64,000 bases of DNA from Nocardioides flavescens (GCF_009823805.1 NZ_WUEK01000006.1:62001-126000); one strand, 5' to 3'; shown: positions 1-8,668, counted from the first letter of the stretch. Translations and numbers: made by a program. Notes: a model not told the origin generated them from the letters alone.

Positions 1-2
1 GC

Positions 3-1448
3 CGCGCGCTCGCGTCCCTGCTGGTGCTCGCGCTCGTGTCCGCGGGGGTCGCCGCGTGGCGTCTCGACCTCGTCGAGCCGTGGTACGACCACTTCTTCGC
101 CGACTCCCCGACCGCCCCGACGAGCCCTGCCGACGTCGCGCCGCCTCCTGGCCTCGAGCTCGCGCCGGTCGCGGCCCCGCCGGCGGTCGACACCGCGGTG
201 ACGCCGCCGGGCGCGCTCGACCCGGCGCTGGTCCAGCAGGCCCTCGCGCCCCTGCTGGCGGACGAGTCGCTCGGGCGCCACGTCGTCGCGGCGGTGAGCG
301 ACCTGACCGCCGCGGCCGACGCCCGCCCGCTCGTCTCGGTGGGCGACGGCGCCGCGGTGCCGGCGTCCACGACCAAGCTGCTCACCACGACCGCGGCGCT
401 GGCCGCGCTCGGCCCGGAGACGCGGTTCACCACCCGCGTCGTCAGCACCGGCCCGGGCCGGATCGTGCTGGTCGGCGGCGGCGACCCCTACCTCGCCTCC
501 GCGCCCGCGTCGAGGAGCACCTACCCCGAGCGCGCCGACGTCGTGACGCTCGCGGAGCAGACGGCTGCGGCGCTCCAGCAGCAGGGCCGCACCAAGGTGC
601 GCCTCGGCTACGACGACTCGATGTTCAGCGAGCCGGCGTTCAACCCCGCCTGGCCGGCGCACTACCTCCCCGAGGACGTCGTCTCGTCGATCACCGCGCT
701 GTGGGTCGACGAGGGCCGCGCCGAGCAGGGCTCGCCGGTCCGCTCGGAGGACCCGGCGCTCGCCGCGGCGCAGACGTACGCCGACGCGCTCGTCGCGCAG
801 GGCATCCGCGTCGTCGGCACGCCGACGCGCGGGGTCGCCAGCGGCGGCACCGACCTGGCCTCCGTGCAGTCGGCGCCGCTGCGCGAGATCGTCCAGCACG
901 TGCTCGAGGTCAGCGACAACGAGGCGGCGGAGGTGCTCTCGCACCAGGTCGGGTTCGCGGTGAGCGGCACGGCGTCGTTCGAGGCCGGTGCGGCCGCGGT
1001 GCTGTCGACCCTGCAGGGCCTCGGCGTGCCGCTCGAGGGCGTGCAGCTCTTCGACGGCAGCGGCCTGTCGCGGCAGAACCGGATCACCCCGGCCGCGCTC
1101 GTCGGCGTGCTCCGCGCCGCCGTCGACCCGAGCCGCCCCCAGCTCGACGCGGTGGCGCAGGGGCTCCCGGTGGCGGGGTGGAGCGGCTCGCTCACCAACC
1201 GCTTCGACCTCGCCTACCCGCAGGCGCGTGGGCTGGTGCGCGCCAAGACCGGCACGCTCAGCAACGTCAGCAGTCTGGCCGGCATCGCCGTCGACCAGCA
1301 GGGCCACCTGATGCTGTTCGCGCTGATGGCCGACCGGATCGCCGACATCGACGAGACCAAGGCGCAGCACGCCCTCGACGCCGCCGCCGGCGCGCTCGCG
1401 GCGTGCAGCTGCGGCGCGGTCGCCGCGACCCCAAACTCCACCGGTTGA
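3..1448 (+). CDS. dacB: D-alanyl-D-alanine carboxypeptidase/endopeptidase, PBP4 (DacB) family, 5' end outside window
   Basis: Penicillin-binding protein of the S13 peptidase family, which trims or cleaves peptidoglycan cross-links outside the membrane. The frame is open from the window edge and starts within a hydrophobic signal or anchor segment (ALASLLVLALVSAGVAAW), so the true start lies upstream. All three active-site motifs are visible: SxxK as STTK near base 366, SxN as SDN near base 912, and KTG (AKTGT) near base 1244. A Pro/Ala-rich linker separates the anchor from the catalytic domain. The stop is 18 bases before the next gene, which has its own -10 element. The family call is firm; the symbol follows family usage. 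Confidence 0.9.
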   Translation, partial: RALASLLVLALVSAGVAAWRLDLVEPWYDHFFADSPTAPTSPADVAPPPGLELAPVAAPPAVDTAVTPPGALDPALVQQALAPLLADESLGRHVVAAVSDLTAAADARPLVSVGDGAAVPASTTKLLTTTAALAALGPETRFTTRVVSTGPGRIVLVGGGDPYLASAPASRSTYPERADVVTLAEQTAAALQQQGRTKVRLGYDDSMFSEPAFNPAWPAHYLPEDVVSSITALWVDEGRAEQGSPVRSEDPALAAAQTYADALVAQGIRVVGTPTRGVASGGTDLASVQSAPLREIVQHVLEVSDNEAAEVLSHQVGFAVSGTASFEAGAAAVLSTLQGLGVPLEGVQLFDGSGLSRQNRITPAALVGVLRAAVDPSRPQLDAVAQGLPVAGWSGSLTNRFDLAYPQARGLVRAKTGTLSNVSSLAGIAVDQQGHLMLFALMADRIADIDETKAQHALDAAAGALAACSCGAVAATPNSTG

Positions 1449-1466
1449 GTCGACTATGCTGGCGGC

Positions 1467-2360
1467 GTGACCGTCGAGACCCTGCCGCTGCCGACCACCG
1501 ACGAGGTCGAGGTCGTCGTCCCGGCGCCCGGTGAGGGCCCCGGCAACTGGTCCGGCGCTGCGTCGGCGGTGCTCGTCGACGGCGTCTTCTGGCTCACCTA
1601 CCGCGTGCGTCGACCGCTGACCGAGGGCCGCGGTGTGTCCGTCGTGGTCGCCCGGTCCGACGACGGCGTGCGGTTCGAGCCGGTGACGGAGGTGCACCGC
1701 GACGCCTTCGGCTGCGAGTCGTTCGAGCGGCCGGTGCTCGTGCCCGTCCCGGGCGCCGGGTGGCGGCTCTACCTCTCCTGCGCGACGTACGACTCCAAGC
1801 ACTGGTGGGTCGACTCTCTCACCGCCGCGAGCGTCGAGGAGCTGCCCTCGGGCACGCGCCAGGTCGTGCTGCCCGGCGACGACGAGGTCGCGGTCAAGGA
1901 CCCCGTGGTCACCGCCCCGGACGCCCCTGGCGGTGACTGGGTGATGTGGCTGTGCTGCCACCCGCTCACCGACCCCGGCCACGAGGACCGGATGACGACC
2001 CGCCGGCTGACCTCGCCCGACGGCCTCGTCTGGACCGACCGCGGTGAGGTGCTCGCCGGACGGCCCGGCGCGTGGGACGCGCGCGGCGCACGGGTCGCGA
2101 CCGTGCTCACCCGCGACCCGCTCACCGTGCTGTACGACGGCCGCCCGGACGCCGCGTCGAACTGGTACGAGACGACCGGCGTCGCCCGCTGGGACGGCAC
2201 CCGCCTCGTCGCCACCGACGACGAGCCGATCGCCTCGCCGCACTCCGACGGCGCCTGGCGCTACGCGAGCGCCGTCCCGCTGCCGGACGGCCGCACCCGC
2301 TTCTACGTCGAGGCGGCGCGTCCCGACGGCGCGCACGACCTGGTCACGCTCGTCCGCTGA
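1467..2360 (+). CDS. Predicted five-bladed beta-propeller protein (glycosidase-like), function unknown
   Basis: A 297-residue cytoplasmic protein with no signal peptide or membrane segment. It opens with a GNWSGAASAVLVDGVFWLTYR pattern and has repeated blades with aromatic/Asp motifs (VARSDDGV, VKDPVVT, TRRLTSPDGLVW, SPHSDGAWRYA), as in GH43/GH32/GH130-type propellers. I cannot identify a catalytic triad, so substrate and activity are unknown. The GTG start is preceded by TATGCT at 1455-1460 with a 6-nt spacer, which predicts a leaderless transcript. A second unknown propeller protein lies at 45791-46996. Confidence 0.7.
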   Translation: MTVETLPLPTTDEVEVVVPAPGEGPGNWSGAASAVLVDGVFWLTYRVRRPLTEGRGVSVVVARSDDGVRFEPVTEVHRDAFGCESFERPVLVPVPGAGWRLYLSCATYDSKHWWVDSLTAASVEELPSGTRQVVLPGDDEVAVKDPVVTAPDAPGGDWVMWLCCHPLTDPGHEDRMTTRRLTSPDGLVWTDRGEVLAGRPGAWDARGARVATVLTRDPLTVLYDGRPDAASNWYETTGVARWDGTRLVATDDEPIASPHSDGAWRYASAVPLPDGRTRFYVEAARPDGAHDLVTLVR

Positions 2361-2408
2361 CGATCACGACCCTCGCCCCCGCGGCGGTCCCTCTGCCAGG
2401 CTGAGCCC

Positions 2409-3056
2409 GTGACGCAGACACCGGCGGGGTGGTACGCCGACCCCCAGGACGCGACCCAGCTGCGCTGGTGGGACGGCGCGGCGTGGACCGAGCACTGCTC
2501 GCCCAGGCCGGCGACGACCACCGACCAGCTCAGCGCGGCGGGCGCGCAGCTCGCCGACGGGGTGGCCAAGGGCTTCACCGCGCTCGGGAAGTGGGTCAAC
2601 CAGAACACCTCGCTGGGCTCGCAGACGCCGACCTTCGCCTCGGTCGCCGCCTCGTGCGGCGACGAGCCGCCGCGCCACCCGCTGTCGGCGAGCGCCGAGC
2701 TCGTCGTCGCGCCGGCCGACCTGCCCCGCATCGCCGGGGTGTACGCCGCCACGGGGGTCGCGCCCACGCCCGAGGGCACCGAGCTCGAGGGGCAGGTGGT
2801 GCGGCTGGTGCCGAACCCCTGGGACCCCGCCGCGCCGAACGGCGTCGCCGTGCTCGTCGGGCCCGCGCAGGTCGGACGGCTGCCCGCGGACCTCGAGGCG
2901 GCGTACTGCCCACCGCTGGCGCAGCTGACCACGCGCCGGCTGCTCGCCACCGGGACGGCTCGGCTCTGGGCGCGCGTGCAGGTGCCCGGCGGCCCCGTGA
3001 CCGAGGCCCGGGTGAGCGTCAGGCTGCCCGAGGTCAGCGCAATGAGCGACGTCTAG
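2409..3056 (+). CDS. DUF2510 protein with HIRAN-like C-terminal region
   Basis: The first 30 residues form a DUF2510 module (PAGWYADPQDATQLRWWDG..WTEH), a short Trp-rich domain common at the N-termini of actinobacterial proteins. A linker follows, then from about residue 110 a region resembling HIRAN domains: GVYAATG, VVRLVPNPWDPAAPNGVAV, then a VGRLPADLEAAY element. HIRAN domains bind DNA ends in eukaryotic and bacterial proteins; that role here is inference. There are no membrane segments. CAGGCT at 2397-2402 lies 6 nt before the GTG start. The gene converges with the SRPBCC gene, with an inverted repeat between them. Confidence 0.7.
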   Translation: MTQTPAGWYADPQDATQLRWWDGAAWTEHCSPRPATTTDQLSAAGAQLADGVAKGFTALGKWVNQNTSLGSQTPTFASVAASCGDEPPRHPLSASAELVVAPADLPRIAGVYAATGVAPTPEGTELEGQVVRLVPNPWDPAAPNGVAVLVGPAQVGRLPADLEAAYCPPLAQLTTRRLLATGTARLWARVQVPGGPVTEARVSVRLPEVSAMSDV

Positions 3057-3220
3057 GAGACTGCTGATCAATGGCAAGGGGCGGCGTCAGCCCCGCCCCG
3101 GCACGCACCCGAGCGGCTTCTCCTCAGTCGCCGTGCCTCCGGCACGGCTCCCTCGTCGGCACCACTCGTGCACGCACCGGGACGACGCTGCCATCCACCC
3201 CCATTGATCAGCAGCCTCCC
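3057..3220. repeat. Inverted repeat pair (CTGCTGATCAATGG) bracketing a 126-bp spacer between convergent genes
   Basis: CTGCTGATCAATGG (3061-3074) recurs as its exact complement at 3201-3214. The match extends outward with one mismatch through GGAG. The right copy holds the TGA stop of the SRPBCC gene, and the left copy starts just after the TAG stop of the DUF2510 gene. The interior carries a GCCGTGCC/GGCACGGC hairpin near 3140. There is no room for a transposase. It may be a small MITE-like element or a bidirectional terminator. Confidence 0.7.
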
Positions 3221-3621
3221 AGGATCTTCGCGGCCTTCCTGAGGTCGAGGCCGACCGCCGGCACCGAGGCGGCGGTCGCGAGGAGCCCGATCGGACCGAG
3301 GGCGACGATGCGGAACCGGTAGGCCACGGTGCAGCCCTGCGGCGCCGGCTCGAAGGTCAGCGTCAGGTCGGCGCGCACGAAGCGCCAGGTGCCCGACTCC
3401 GACCAGCGCGAGGGGCGGTCGAGCTCGGTCGTGCGCATCTGCGGCTTGAGACCGGGGACGGTCTCGTCGACCCAGGTCTGGCCGACGGCGACCGGGCCGC
3501 TGATCGCGGAGACCCGCGCCAGCGACGACTGCCACTCCGGCCGGTTGGCGGGGTCGGCGAGGTAGTCGAAGGCGACCTCGCGCGGGACCGGGAAGGAGAC
3601 CTTCGCGCCCAGGCCCGGCAT
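3208..3621 (-). CDS. SRPBCC (START/polyketide-cyclase-like) family protein
   Basis: A 137-residue protein of the helix-grip fold. The pattern is typical: an N-terminal strand and amphipathic helix (VSFPVPREVAFDYLADPANRPEWQSSLARV), a long beta-sheet with a WVDETVPGLKPQMRTTELDRP segment, and a C-terminal helix. Members bind hydrophobic ligands; the ligand here is unknown. The ATG (3619-3621) overlaps the purC TGA as ATGA, so the gene is probably translationally coupled to purC. The longer upstream frame only runs through purC and is not used. The stop codon lies inside the right arm of an inverted repeat. Confidence 0.8.
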   Translation of the reverse strand: MPGLGAKVSFPVPREVAFDYLADPANRPEWQSSLARVSAISGPVAVGQTWVDETVPGLKPQMRTTELDRPSRWSESGTWRFVRADLTLTFEPAPQGCTVAYRFRIVALGPIGLLATAASVPAVGLDLRKAAKILGGC

Positions 3622-4517
3622 CAGAACCGCTCCCCGGTCAGGAGCTCGTAGGCCTCGACGTACCTCGCGCGCGTGCGCTCCACGACCTCCGGCGGCAGCG
3701 GGGGAGGGGCCTCCCCGGAGGCGCGGTCCCAGCCGGACTCGGCCGAGAGCGCCCAGTTGCGCACGATCTGCTTGTCGTACGACGGCTGCGCGCGGCCCGG
3801 CGTCCACGCGTCGGCCGGCCAGAACCGCGACGAGTCCGGGGTCAGCACCTCGTCGCCGAGCACCGTCGTGCCGTCGGGTCGCGCGCCGAACTCCAGCTTG
3901 GTGTCGGCCAGCACGATCCCGCGCTCGCGCGCGATGCCCTCGGCCCGGGCGTAGACCCGCAGCGTGAGGTCGCGCAGCTCGGCTGCCTGCTCGGCGCCGA
4001 CGGTCGCGACGACGGCGTCGAAGTCGACGTTCTCGTCGTGCTCGCCCAGCTCGGCCTTGGTCGCCGGGGTGAAGATCGGCTCCGGCAGCCGGCTGCCGTC
4101 GACGAGGCCCGGCGGCAGCGGGACGCCGCAGACCTCACCGGTGGCGTCGTAGTCGAGCAGCCCCGAGCCGGTGAGGTAGCCCCGGGCCACGCACTCGACG
4201 GGGTGCATCGCGAGCCGCTCGCACACGACCGCGCGGCCCACGACGGAGGCCGGTACGTCGGTCGACAGCACGTGGTGGGGCACCAGGTCGGCGAGCTGGT
4301 CGAACCACCACAGTGAGAGCCGGGTCAGCACCTCGCCCTTGTCGGGGATGGTCGAGTCGAGCACGAAGTCGAAGATGGAGATCCGGTCGCTGGCGACCAT
4401 CAGGAGCTGACCGGCGTGCGGGCCCTCGGTCAGCTCGTAGAGGTCGCGCACCTTGCCCGAGTGCAGGTGGCGCGCGCCGTCGATCTCGGGTGCGGGCGGG
4501 AGCGAGAGGTCGGCCAC
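3621..4517 (-). CDS. purC: Phosphoribosylaminoimidazole-succinocarboxamide (SAICAR) synthase
   Basis: Joins CAIR and aspartate using ATP in de novo purine synthesis. This 298-residue cytoplasmic protein has the N-terminal SGKVRDLYEL nucleotide loop, DRISIFDFVL, the CVARGYLTGSG signature and a C-terminal FEFG-like LEFGARPDG stretch, all typical of actinobacterial PurC. I chose GTG at 4517 (VADLSLPPAPEIDG) instead of the longer open frame: it restores the usual family length and has TACCCT (complement of 4524-4529) 6 nt upstream. The SRPBCC gene is coupled downstream. The other pur genes in the window are on the opposite strand. Confidence 0.95.
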   Translation of the reverse strand: MADLSLPPAPEIDGARHLHSGKVRDLYELTEGPHAGQLLMVASDRISIFDFVLDSTIPDKGEVLTRLSLWWFDQLADLVPHHVLSTDVPASVVGRAVVCERLAMHPVECVARGYLTGSGLLDYDATGEVCGVPLPPGLVDGSRLPEPIFTPATKAELGEHDENVDFDAVVATVGAEQAAELRDLTLRVYARAEGIARERGIVLADTKLEFGARPDGTTVLGDEVLTPDSSRFWPADAWTPGRAQPSYDKQIVRNWALSAESGWDRASGEAPPPLPPEVVERTRARYVEAYELLTGERF

Positions 4518-4582
4518 GACACCAGGGTATTGACCCCTGCGGGTGGGGCCCGCGGTGCGGCCCGTCCGTGGACCCTGAGAGG

Positions 4583-5209
4583 GTGAGGGGCATGGCCGAG
4601 ACTGCCGAGCAGGTCCACGCCCGAGTCCTCGACGCTGCGGGGAGCGGCCACCTGCCGATGCCACCGCAGGGCGGCTGGGACGTGTTCCCGTGGACGGTGG
4701 TCGACGGGCAGATCGTCCCGCGGCAGCTGCCGCCGCCGGCCGACGAGGCGCCGCGCTGGGGTGAGAGCCCCGACAAGCCGTGCGGGCTGTGCGCCAACGG
4801 CGCCGATCCCGAGCGGATCGTGTGGGAGGACGAGCACTGGACGCTCTCCCACCCCGGCGGTCCCAGCGGCCTGCCGGTCGTCCTGATGCTCGAGCCGCGC
4901 GAGCACCTCGACTTCGGCCAGCTCGACGACGACCTCGCCTCGGAGTACGGCCGCATCACCAACCGGCTCGTGCGCATCATCGAGGCGCTGCCCAACATCG
5001 GCCGCTGCCACACGATGCGCATCGGCGACGGCGGGGCCCACATGCACATCTGGTTCCTCGGCCGCACCGCCCGGCTCTCCACGGTGCTCGGCTCGCCGAC
5101 GACCGAATGGGACGACATCATCCCGCCGGGCCCCGAGGACGTCTGGCGCGAGGACCTCCGCGCCATCGCGACCAAGCTCGCCAACTGGGGCGGCGACGCC
5201 CGCGCCTGA
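4583..5209 (+). CDS. HIT-superfamily-like protein (putative nucleotide hydrolase/transferase)
   Basis: A 208-residue cytoplasmic protein. It has a CGLCANG zinc-type pair (about residue 68), a central strand region PVVLMLEPREHLDFGQLDDD, and a GGAHMHIWFLGR segment (about residues 152-163) that resembles the HIT histidine triad HxHxW. Such proteins hydrolyse or transfer nucleoside phosphates; the substrate here is unknown. Start choice: GTG at 4583 has GACCCT 6 nt upstream (4571-4576), favouring it over the in-frame ATG at 4592. The gene diverges from purC across about 65 bases. Confidence 0.65.
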   Translation: MRGMAETAEQVHARVLDAAGSGHLPMPPQGGWDVFPWTVVDGQIVPRQLPPPADEAPRWGESPDKPCGLCANGADPERIVWEDEHWTLSHPGGPSGLPVVLMLEPREHLDFGQLDDDLASEYGRITNRLVRIIEALPNIGRCHTMRIGDGGAHMHIWFLGRTARLSTVLGSPTTEWDDIIPPGPEDVWREDLRAIATKLANWGGDARA

Positions 5210-5222
5210 CGCGCCGCGGCGG

Positions 5223-5640
5223 CCGCACCTGCCGCCCGTCCCGGCGCGGGTCCGACGCCGCTCCCGGTGGATCCTCCCGGCGCTGCTCGCCGGGCTCGTC
5301 GTGCTGCTCGCCGGCGCGGGAGCCGGCGCCGCTGGAGTCCAGGACGGTCGGCAGCTTCGGCCAGGGCGTCCTGTGGGCCGTCGCGCTGATGACCACCGCG
5401 GGCTACATCCACGGCCCGCCCGAGACCACCGGCGGACTCGTGCTGTCGGTGGGGCTGATGGTCGTCGGCTTCCTGATGCTCTCGCTGGTCAGCGCCGCTC
5501 TCGCCGCGATCTTCGTGCGCGACGACACCGAGACCAGCGACGAGCGCGAGGCCTCCCGCGACGAGGAGATCCTCGCGCGCCTCGACGACCTCGCCGCCCG
5601 GCTCGACGCCCACGAGCGCCGCCTCCCGCCGCAGGACTGA
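5223..5640 (+). pseudogene. Remnant of a two-TM potassium-channel-like gene, frame-disrupted
   Basis: The region encodes a channel-like architecture in two frames. The first helix (RWILPALLAGLVVLLAGAG) is read in the frame containing base 5268 and has no ATG or GTG start. The pore helix, filter-like segment (WAVALMTTAGYIHGPPETTGG), second helix and charged tail ending HERRLPPQD are in the next frame, from about 5325 to 5640. The expected TVGYGD filter is degraded to TAGYIH. I infer a decayed Ion_trans_2 gene; a sequencing error would explain the frame change but not the eroded filter or the missing start. Confidence 0.55.
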
Positions 5641-5660
5641 TTCTCGTGGCCCTCGCCGCG

Positions 5661-5742
5661 GTGGTTGAGGAAGGACGAAGTCCTGTCTCGAAACCACGTC
5701 CGCCGATGGGGTTTCGAGCAGCCGTAGCCGGCCTCCTCAACC
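5661..5742. repeat. Two oppositely oriented GGTTGAGGA...CTCGAAACC palindromic repeats
   Basis: The first unit (5661-5697) reads GTGGTTGAGGA, an AGGAC/GTCCT stem, then CTCGAAACCAC. The second (5710-5742) is the same element inverted, with a different inner stem (GCCG..CGGC). This family recurs at 12.5, 33.3, 45.7, 50.5 and 54.3 kb. Confidence 0.85.
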
Positions 5743-5764
5743 AGCGGCGGGTGGCTCTTGCCAT

Positions 5765-5788
5765 CAATGTCTACTGACCTACTAGACT
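5765..5788 (+). promoter_or_regulatory. Promoter of the sulfotransferase gene
   Basis: TTGCCA, a 19-bp spacer containing TGACCTAC, then TAGACT (5783-5788), 7 nt before the GTG at 5796. The same TGACCTACTA word occurs at the same distance before the gene at 25729. Confidence 0.6.
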
Positions 5789-5795
5789 CAATCCC

Positions 5796-6770
5796 GTGCG
5801 CCAGCCCCGCCCGGACTTCCTCATCATCGGCGCGCCCAAGGCCGGCACGACGGCGCTGCACGCCGCGCTCACGCTCCACCCCGCGGTGTTCACGACGACG
5901 CCCAAGGAGCCGAAGTACTGGATGTGCGGCGACGCCCCGCCGCCGCACTGGGTCGGCCCGGGCGACGCGCACTCCCAGCAGGAGTGGGTGTGGCGGCTCT
6001 CGGACTACGAGCGGCTCTTCGAGCCTGCCGGCGAGCACCAGGTGCGCGGCGAGAGCACGCCGTTCTACCTGTGGTCCTACCCCGCGCAGCGACGGATCGC
6101 CGAGCACCTGCCGCACGTGAAGCTGATCGCGGTGGTCCGCGACCCGGTCGACCGCGCGTACAGCAACTGGATGCACCTGTGGTCCGACGGCCTCGAGCCC
6201 GTGGGGGACTTCGAGGTGGCGTTCGGCAAGCAGCCCGAGCGCATCGATGCCGGGTGGGCGCCGTTCTGGCGCTACCGCGACCTCGGGTTCTACGGCCGCC
6301 AGCTCGAGCACCTCTACCGCTACGTCGACCCCGAGCGGGTGCTGGTCGTGCGCTACCGCGACATCGTCGAGGCGCCACGCGCCACCGTCGACCGGGTCTG
6401 CGCGTTCCTCGGCATCGAGGGGACCGGCCTCGAGTCGATCCCGCGCGACAACGTCCACACCTACGCCGAGCCGGGGTGGCGCACCGACGTGCTCGGACCG
6501 GTCGTGCGGGCGGGTGCGTGGCTGGGCCAGTTCGCCCCGCCGGAGGTCTGGCGCCGGGTCAGCGAGCCGCTGATCGGCCAGCTCGCCACCGGCAGCGCCC
6601 ACCGCCCGCGGCTCGACCCGGCCGTCCGCGCGCGGCTGGTCCACCACTTCGCCGACGACATCGCGCTGCTCGGCGAGCTGACCGGCGAGGACTTCTCGCA
6701 GTGGCTCTCCGCGGAGGCGCGGGGCTCGTTCTCGGAGCGAGCTGCTGACGCGCCTGTGACCGGCCAGTAG
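5796..6770 (+). CDS. PAPS-dependent sulfotransferase (Sulfotransfer_1 type)
   Basis: A 324-residue enzyme predicted to transfer sulfate from PAPS to an unknown acceptor. The 5'-phosphosulfate loop is FLIIGAPKAGTTALHAAL at residues 8-25. The 3'-phosphate-binding motif is VVRDPVDRAYSNWMHL near residues 113-128. The family's C-terminal KPW-loop region is diverged. There is no signal peptide or membrane helix. The start is set by TAGACT with a 7-nt spacer. It stands alone between a repeat cluster and the acyl-CoA ligase, so context gives no acceptor clue. Confidence 0.88.
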   Translation: MRQPRPDFLIIGAPKAGTTALHAALTLHPAVFTTTPKEPKYWMCGDAPPPHWVGPGDAHSQQEWVWRLSDYERLFEPAGEHQVRGESTPFYLWSYPAQRRIAEHLPHVKLIAVVRDPVDRAYSNWMHLWSDGLEPVGDFEVAFGKQPERIDAGWAPFWRYRDLGFYGRQLEHLYRYVDPERVLVVRYRDIVEAPRATVDRVCAFLGIEGTGLESIPRDNVHTYAEPGWRTDVLGPVVRAGAWLGQFAPPEVWRRVSEPLIGQLATGSAHRPRLDPAVRARLVHHFADDIALLGELTGEDFSQWLSAEARGSFSERAADAPVTGQ

Positions 6771-6803
6771 GTTTGCCTCACCCACACCAGTGACGGAGGC
6801 CAC

Positions 6804-8393
6804 GTGTCCGCGACGTTCAACCTCGCCAGCCTGCTCGACGACAGCGCCGAGAAGTACGCCGAGAGGGAGGCGATCGTCTTCCCGGCCGCCGGCGCCCGGC
6901 TGACCTACGCGCAGCTGCGCGGCGCGGCCGACCAGGTCGCCAACCTGCTCGCCAGCCGCGGCATCCAGCCCGGCGACAAGGTCGCGCTGAGCTGCGCCAA
7001 CCTGCCCTACTTCTCGATCGTCTACTGGGGCATCCTCAAGGCCGGCGCCACCGTCGTCCCGCTCAACGTGCTGCTCAAGGGCCGCGAGGTGGCCTACCAC
7101 CTCGCCGACTCCGACGCGAAGGCCTACTTCTGCTTCCAGGGCACCCCCGAGCTGCCGATCGGTCAGGAGGGCCACGCCGGCTTCGAGCAGACGCCCGGCT
7201 GCGAGCACTTCTTCCTCATCACCGTCGACCCGTCGGCGCCCAGCCCCATCGAGGGCACCGAGACCCTCGGTCAGGCCGTGGCCGAGCAGTCGCCGCGCTT
7301 CGAGACCGTCGGGACCGACGAGGACGACACCGCGGTCATCCTCTACACCTCCGGCACGACCGGCCAGCCCAAGGGCGCCGAGCTGCGCCACCGCAACATG
7401 CGCGACAACGCGCTCGCCGGTGCCGACATCTTCGGCGCCGACGCCGAGAAGCCCGACACGTTCCTGTGCGTGCTGCCGCTGTTCCACTCCTTCGGCCAGA
7501 CCGTCATCCAGAACGCCGGCGTGGCGTTCGGCGGCACCGTCGTGATGCTGCCGCGCTTCGAGGCCGGCCCCGCGCTGCAGCTCATGCAGTCGGAGGGCGT
7601 GACGTTCTTCGCCGGCGTGCCGACGATGTACTGGGGCCTGCTCGGCGCGCTCAAGGAGGCCGGCGACTCCGTCGACGTCACCCAGATCGCGAAGCAGCTC
7701 CGCGTCGCCGCGGCCGGCGGCTCGGCCCTGCCGGTCGAGGTGCACAAGAACTTCGAGGAGAAGTTCGGCGTCACGATCCTGGAGGGCTACGGCCTGTCCG
7801 AGACCTCGCCCGTGGCGTCGTTCTCGGTGTACGGCGAGCCGCCGCGCGTCGGCTCGATCGGCAAGCCGATCCCCGGGGTCGAGATGAAGCTGATCGAGCC
7901 GGAGTCGTGGGAGGAGGTCAACGCCGACGACAGCGACCCCGACGCGGTCGGCGAGATCGCCATCAAGGGCCACAACATCATGAAGGGCTACTACGGCCGC
8001 CCCGAGGCGACCGACGAGGCGATCCAGGACGGCTGGTTCCGCTCCGGCGACCTCGGCCGCCGCGACGCCGACGGCTGGTACTACATCGTCGACCGGTCCA
8101 AGGACATGATCATCCGCGGCGGCTACAACGTGTACCCCCGCGAGATCGAGGAGGTGCTGATGTCGCACCCCGCGGTCTCCCTGGCCGCCGTGATCGGCGT
8201 ACCCCACGACTCGCACGGCGAGGAGGTCAAGGCCGTCGTCATCCTCGAGGACGGCGCCGAGCTCACCGAGGACGAGCTGGTCGCCTGGTCGAAGGAGCAG
8301 ATGGCGGGCTACAAGTACCCGCGCATCGTGGAGTTCGTGCCGCAGCTTCCGATGACCGCGACGGGCAAGATCCTCAAGCGCGAGCTGTCCTGA
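6804..8393 (+). CDS. Fatty-acid--CoA ligase (AMP-forming, ANL superfamily)
   Basis: A 529-residue adenylate-forming enzyme that activates a carboxylic acid, probably a long-chain fatty acid, with ATP and loads it on CoA. Visible motifs: P-loop ILYTSGTTGQPKGAELRH (about 176-193), GYGLSETSP (about 327), GWFRSGDLGRRDADGW (about 411), the hinge VDRSKDMIIRGGYNVYPREIE, and the C-terminal catalytic Lys in TATGKILKRELS. GTG at 6804 has a GGAGG Shine-Dalgarno 4 bases upstream, so unlike many neighbours this message has a leader. The small membrane-protein gene follows after 4 bases. Confidence 0.93.
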   Translation: MSATFNLASLLDDSAEKYAEREAIVFPAAGARLTYAQLRGAADQVANLLASRGIQPGDKVALSCANLPYFSIVYWGILKAGATVVPLNVLLKGREVAYHLADSDAKAYFCFQGTPELPIGQEGHAGFEQTPGCEHFFLITVDPSAPSPIEGTETLGQAVAEQSPRFETVGTDEDDTAVILYTSGTTGQPKGAELRHRNMRDNALAGADIFGADAEKPDTFLCVLPLFHSFGQTVIQNAGVAFGGTVVMLPRFEAGPALQLMQSEGVTFFAGVPTMYWGLLGALKEAGDSVDVTQIAKQLRVAAAGGSALPVEVHKNFEEKFGVTILEGYGLSETSPVASFSVYGEPPRVGSIGKPIPGVEMKLIEPESWEEVNADDSDPDAVGEIAIKGHNIMKGYYGRPEATDEAIQDGWFRSGDLGRRDADGWYYIVDRSKDMIIRGGYNVYPREIEEVLMSHPAVSLAAVIGVPHDSHGEEVKAVVILEDGAELTEDELVAWSKEQMAGYKYPRIVEFVPQLPMTATGKILKRELS

Positions 8394-8397
8394 GGTC

Positions 8398-8661
8398 GTG
8401 GGCTCGATCACCCGCTCGATCACCCTCGGCCGGGTCGCCGGCGTCGTCATCGGCCTGCTGATGATCGTCGTCGGCGTCCTCTGGACCGCTCAGGGGCTGG
8501 GCTGGGTCGAGGGCTCCTCGATGAGCGGCTCCGGCACCTGGGCGGTGCTCGGCCCCCTCGTGGCCGGCCTCGGCCTCGGGCTGGTCATCTCGATCGTCCA
8601 GCGTGCCCGTCAGCAGCGGCTCGCCTCCGAGCTGGACCGGGAGCGGTACGGGCAGAGGTAG
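8398..8661 (+). CDS. Small two-TM membrane protein, unknown function
   Basis: An 87-residue protein with two predicted helices, VAGVVIGLLMIVVGVLWTAQG (about 13-33) and WAVLGPLVAGLGLGLVISIV (about 48-67). A basic cytoplasmic tail ends it (RARQQRLASELDRERYGQR). It starts 4 bases after the acyl-CoA ligase stop, so it is probably co-transcribed and perhaps translated by re-initiation. No family recognised. A palindrome-rich spacer follows. Confidence 0.65.
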   Translation: MGSITRSITLGRVAGVVIGLLMIVVGVLWTAQGLGWVEGSSMSGSGTWAVLGPLVAGLGLGLVISIVQRARQQRLASELDRERYGQR

Positions 8662-8668
8662 CGCAGGC

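Noticed and set aside
3068..3322. Small coding frames inside the inverted-repeat spacer
   Set aside because: Neither strand shows a start signal or a domain; they overlap repeat arms.
5403..8450. 1015-residue minus-strand open frame
   Set aside because: It is a GC-driven mirror of the sulfotransferase and acyl-CoA ligase genes, with low-complexity Arg/Val/Leu/Asp content.
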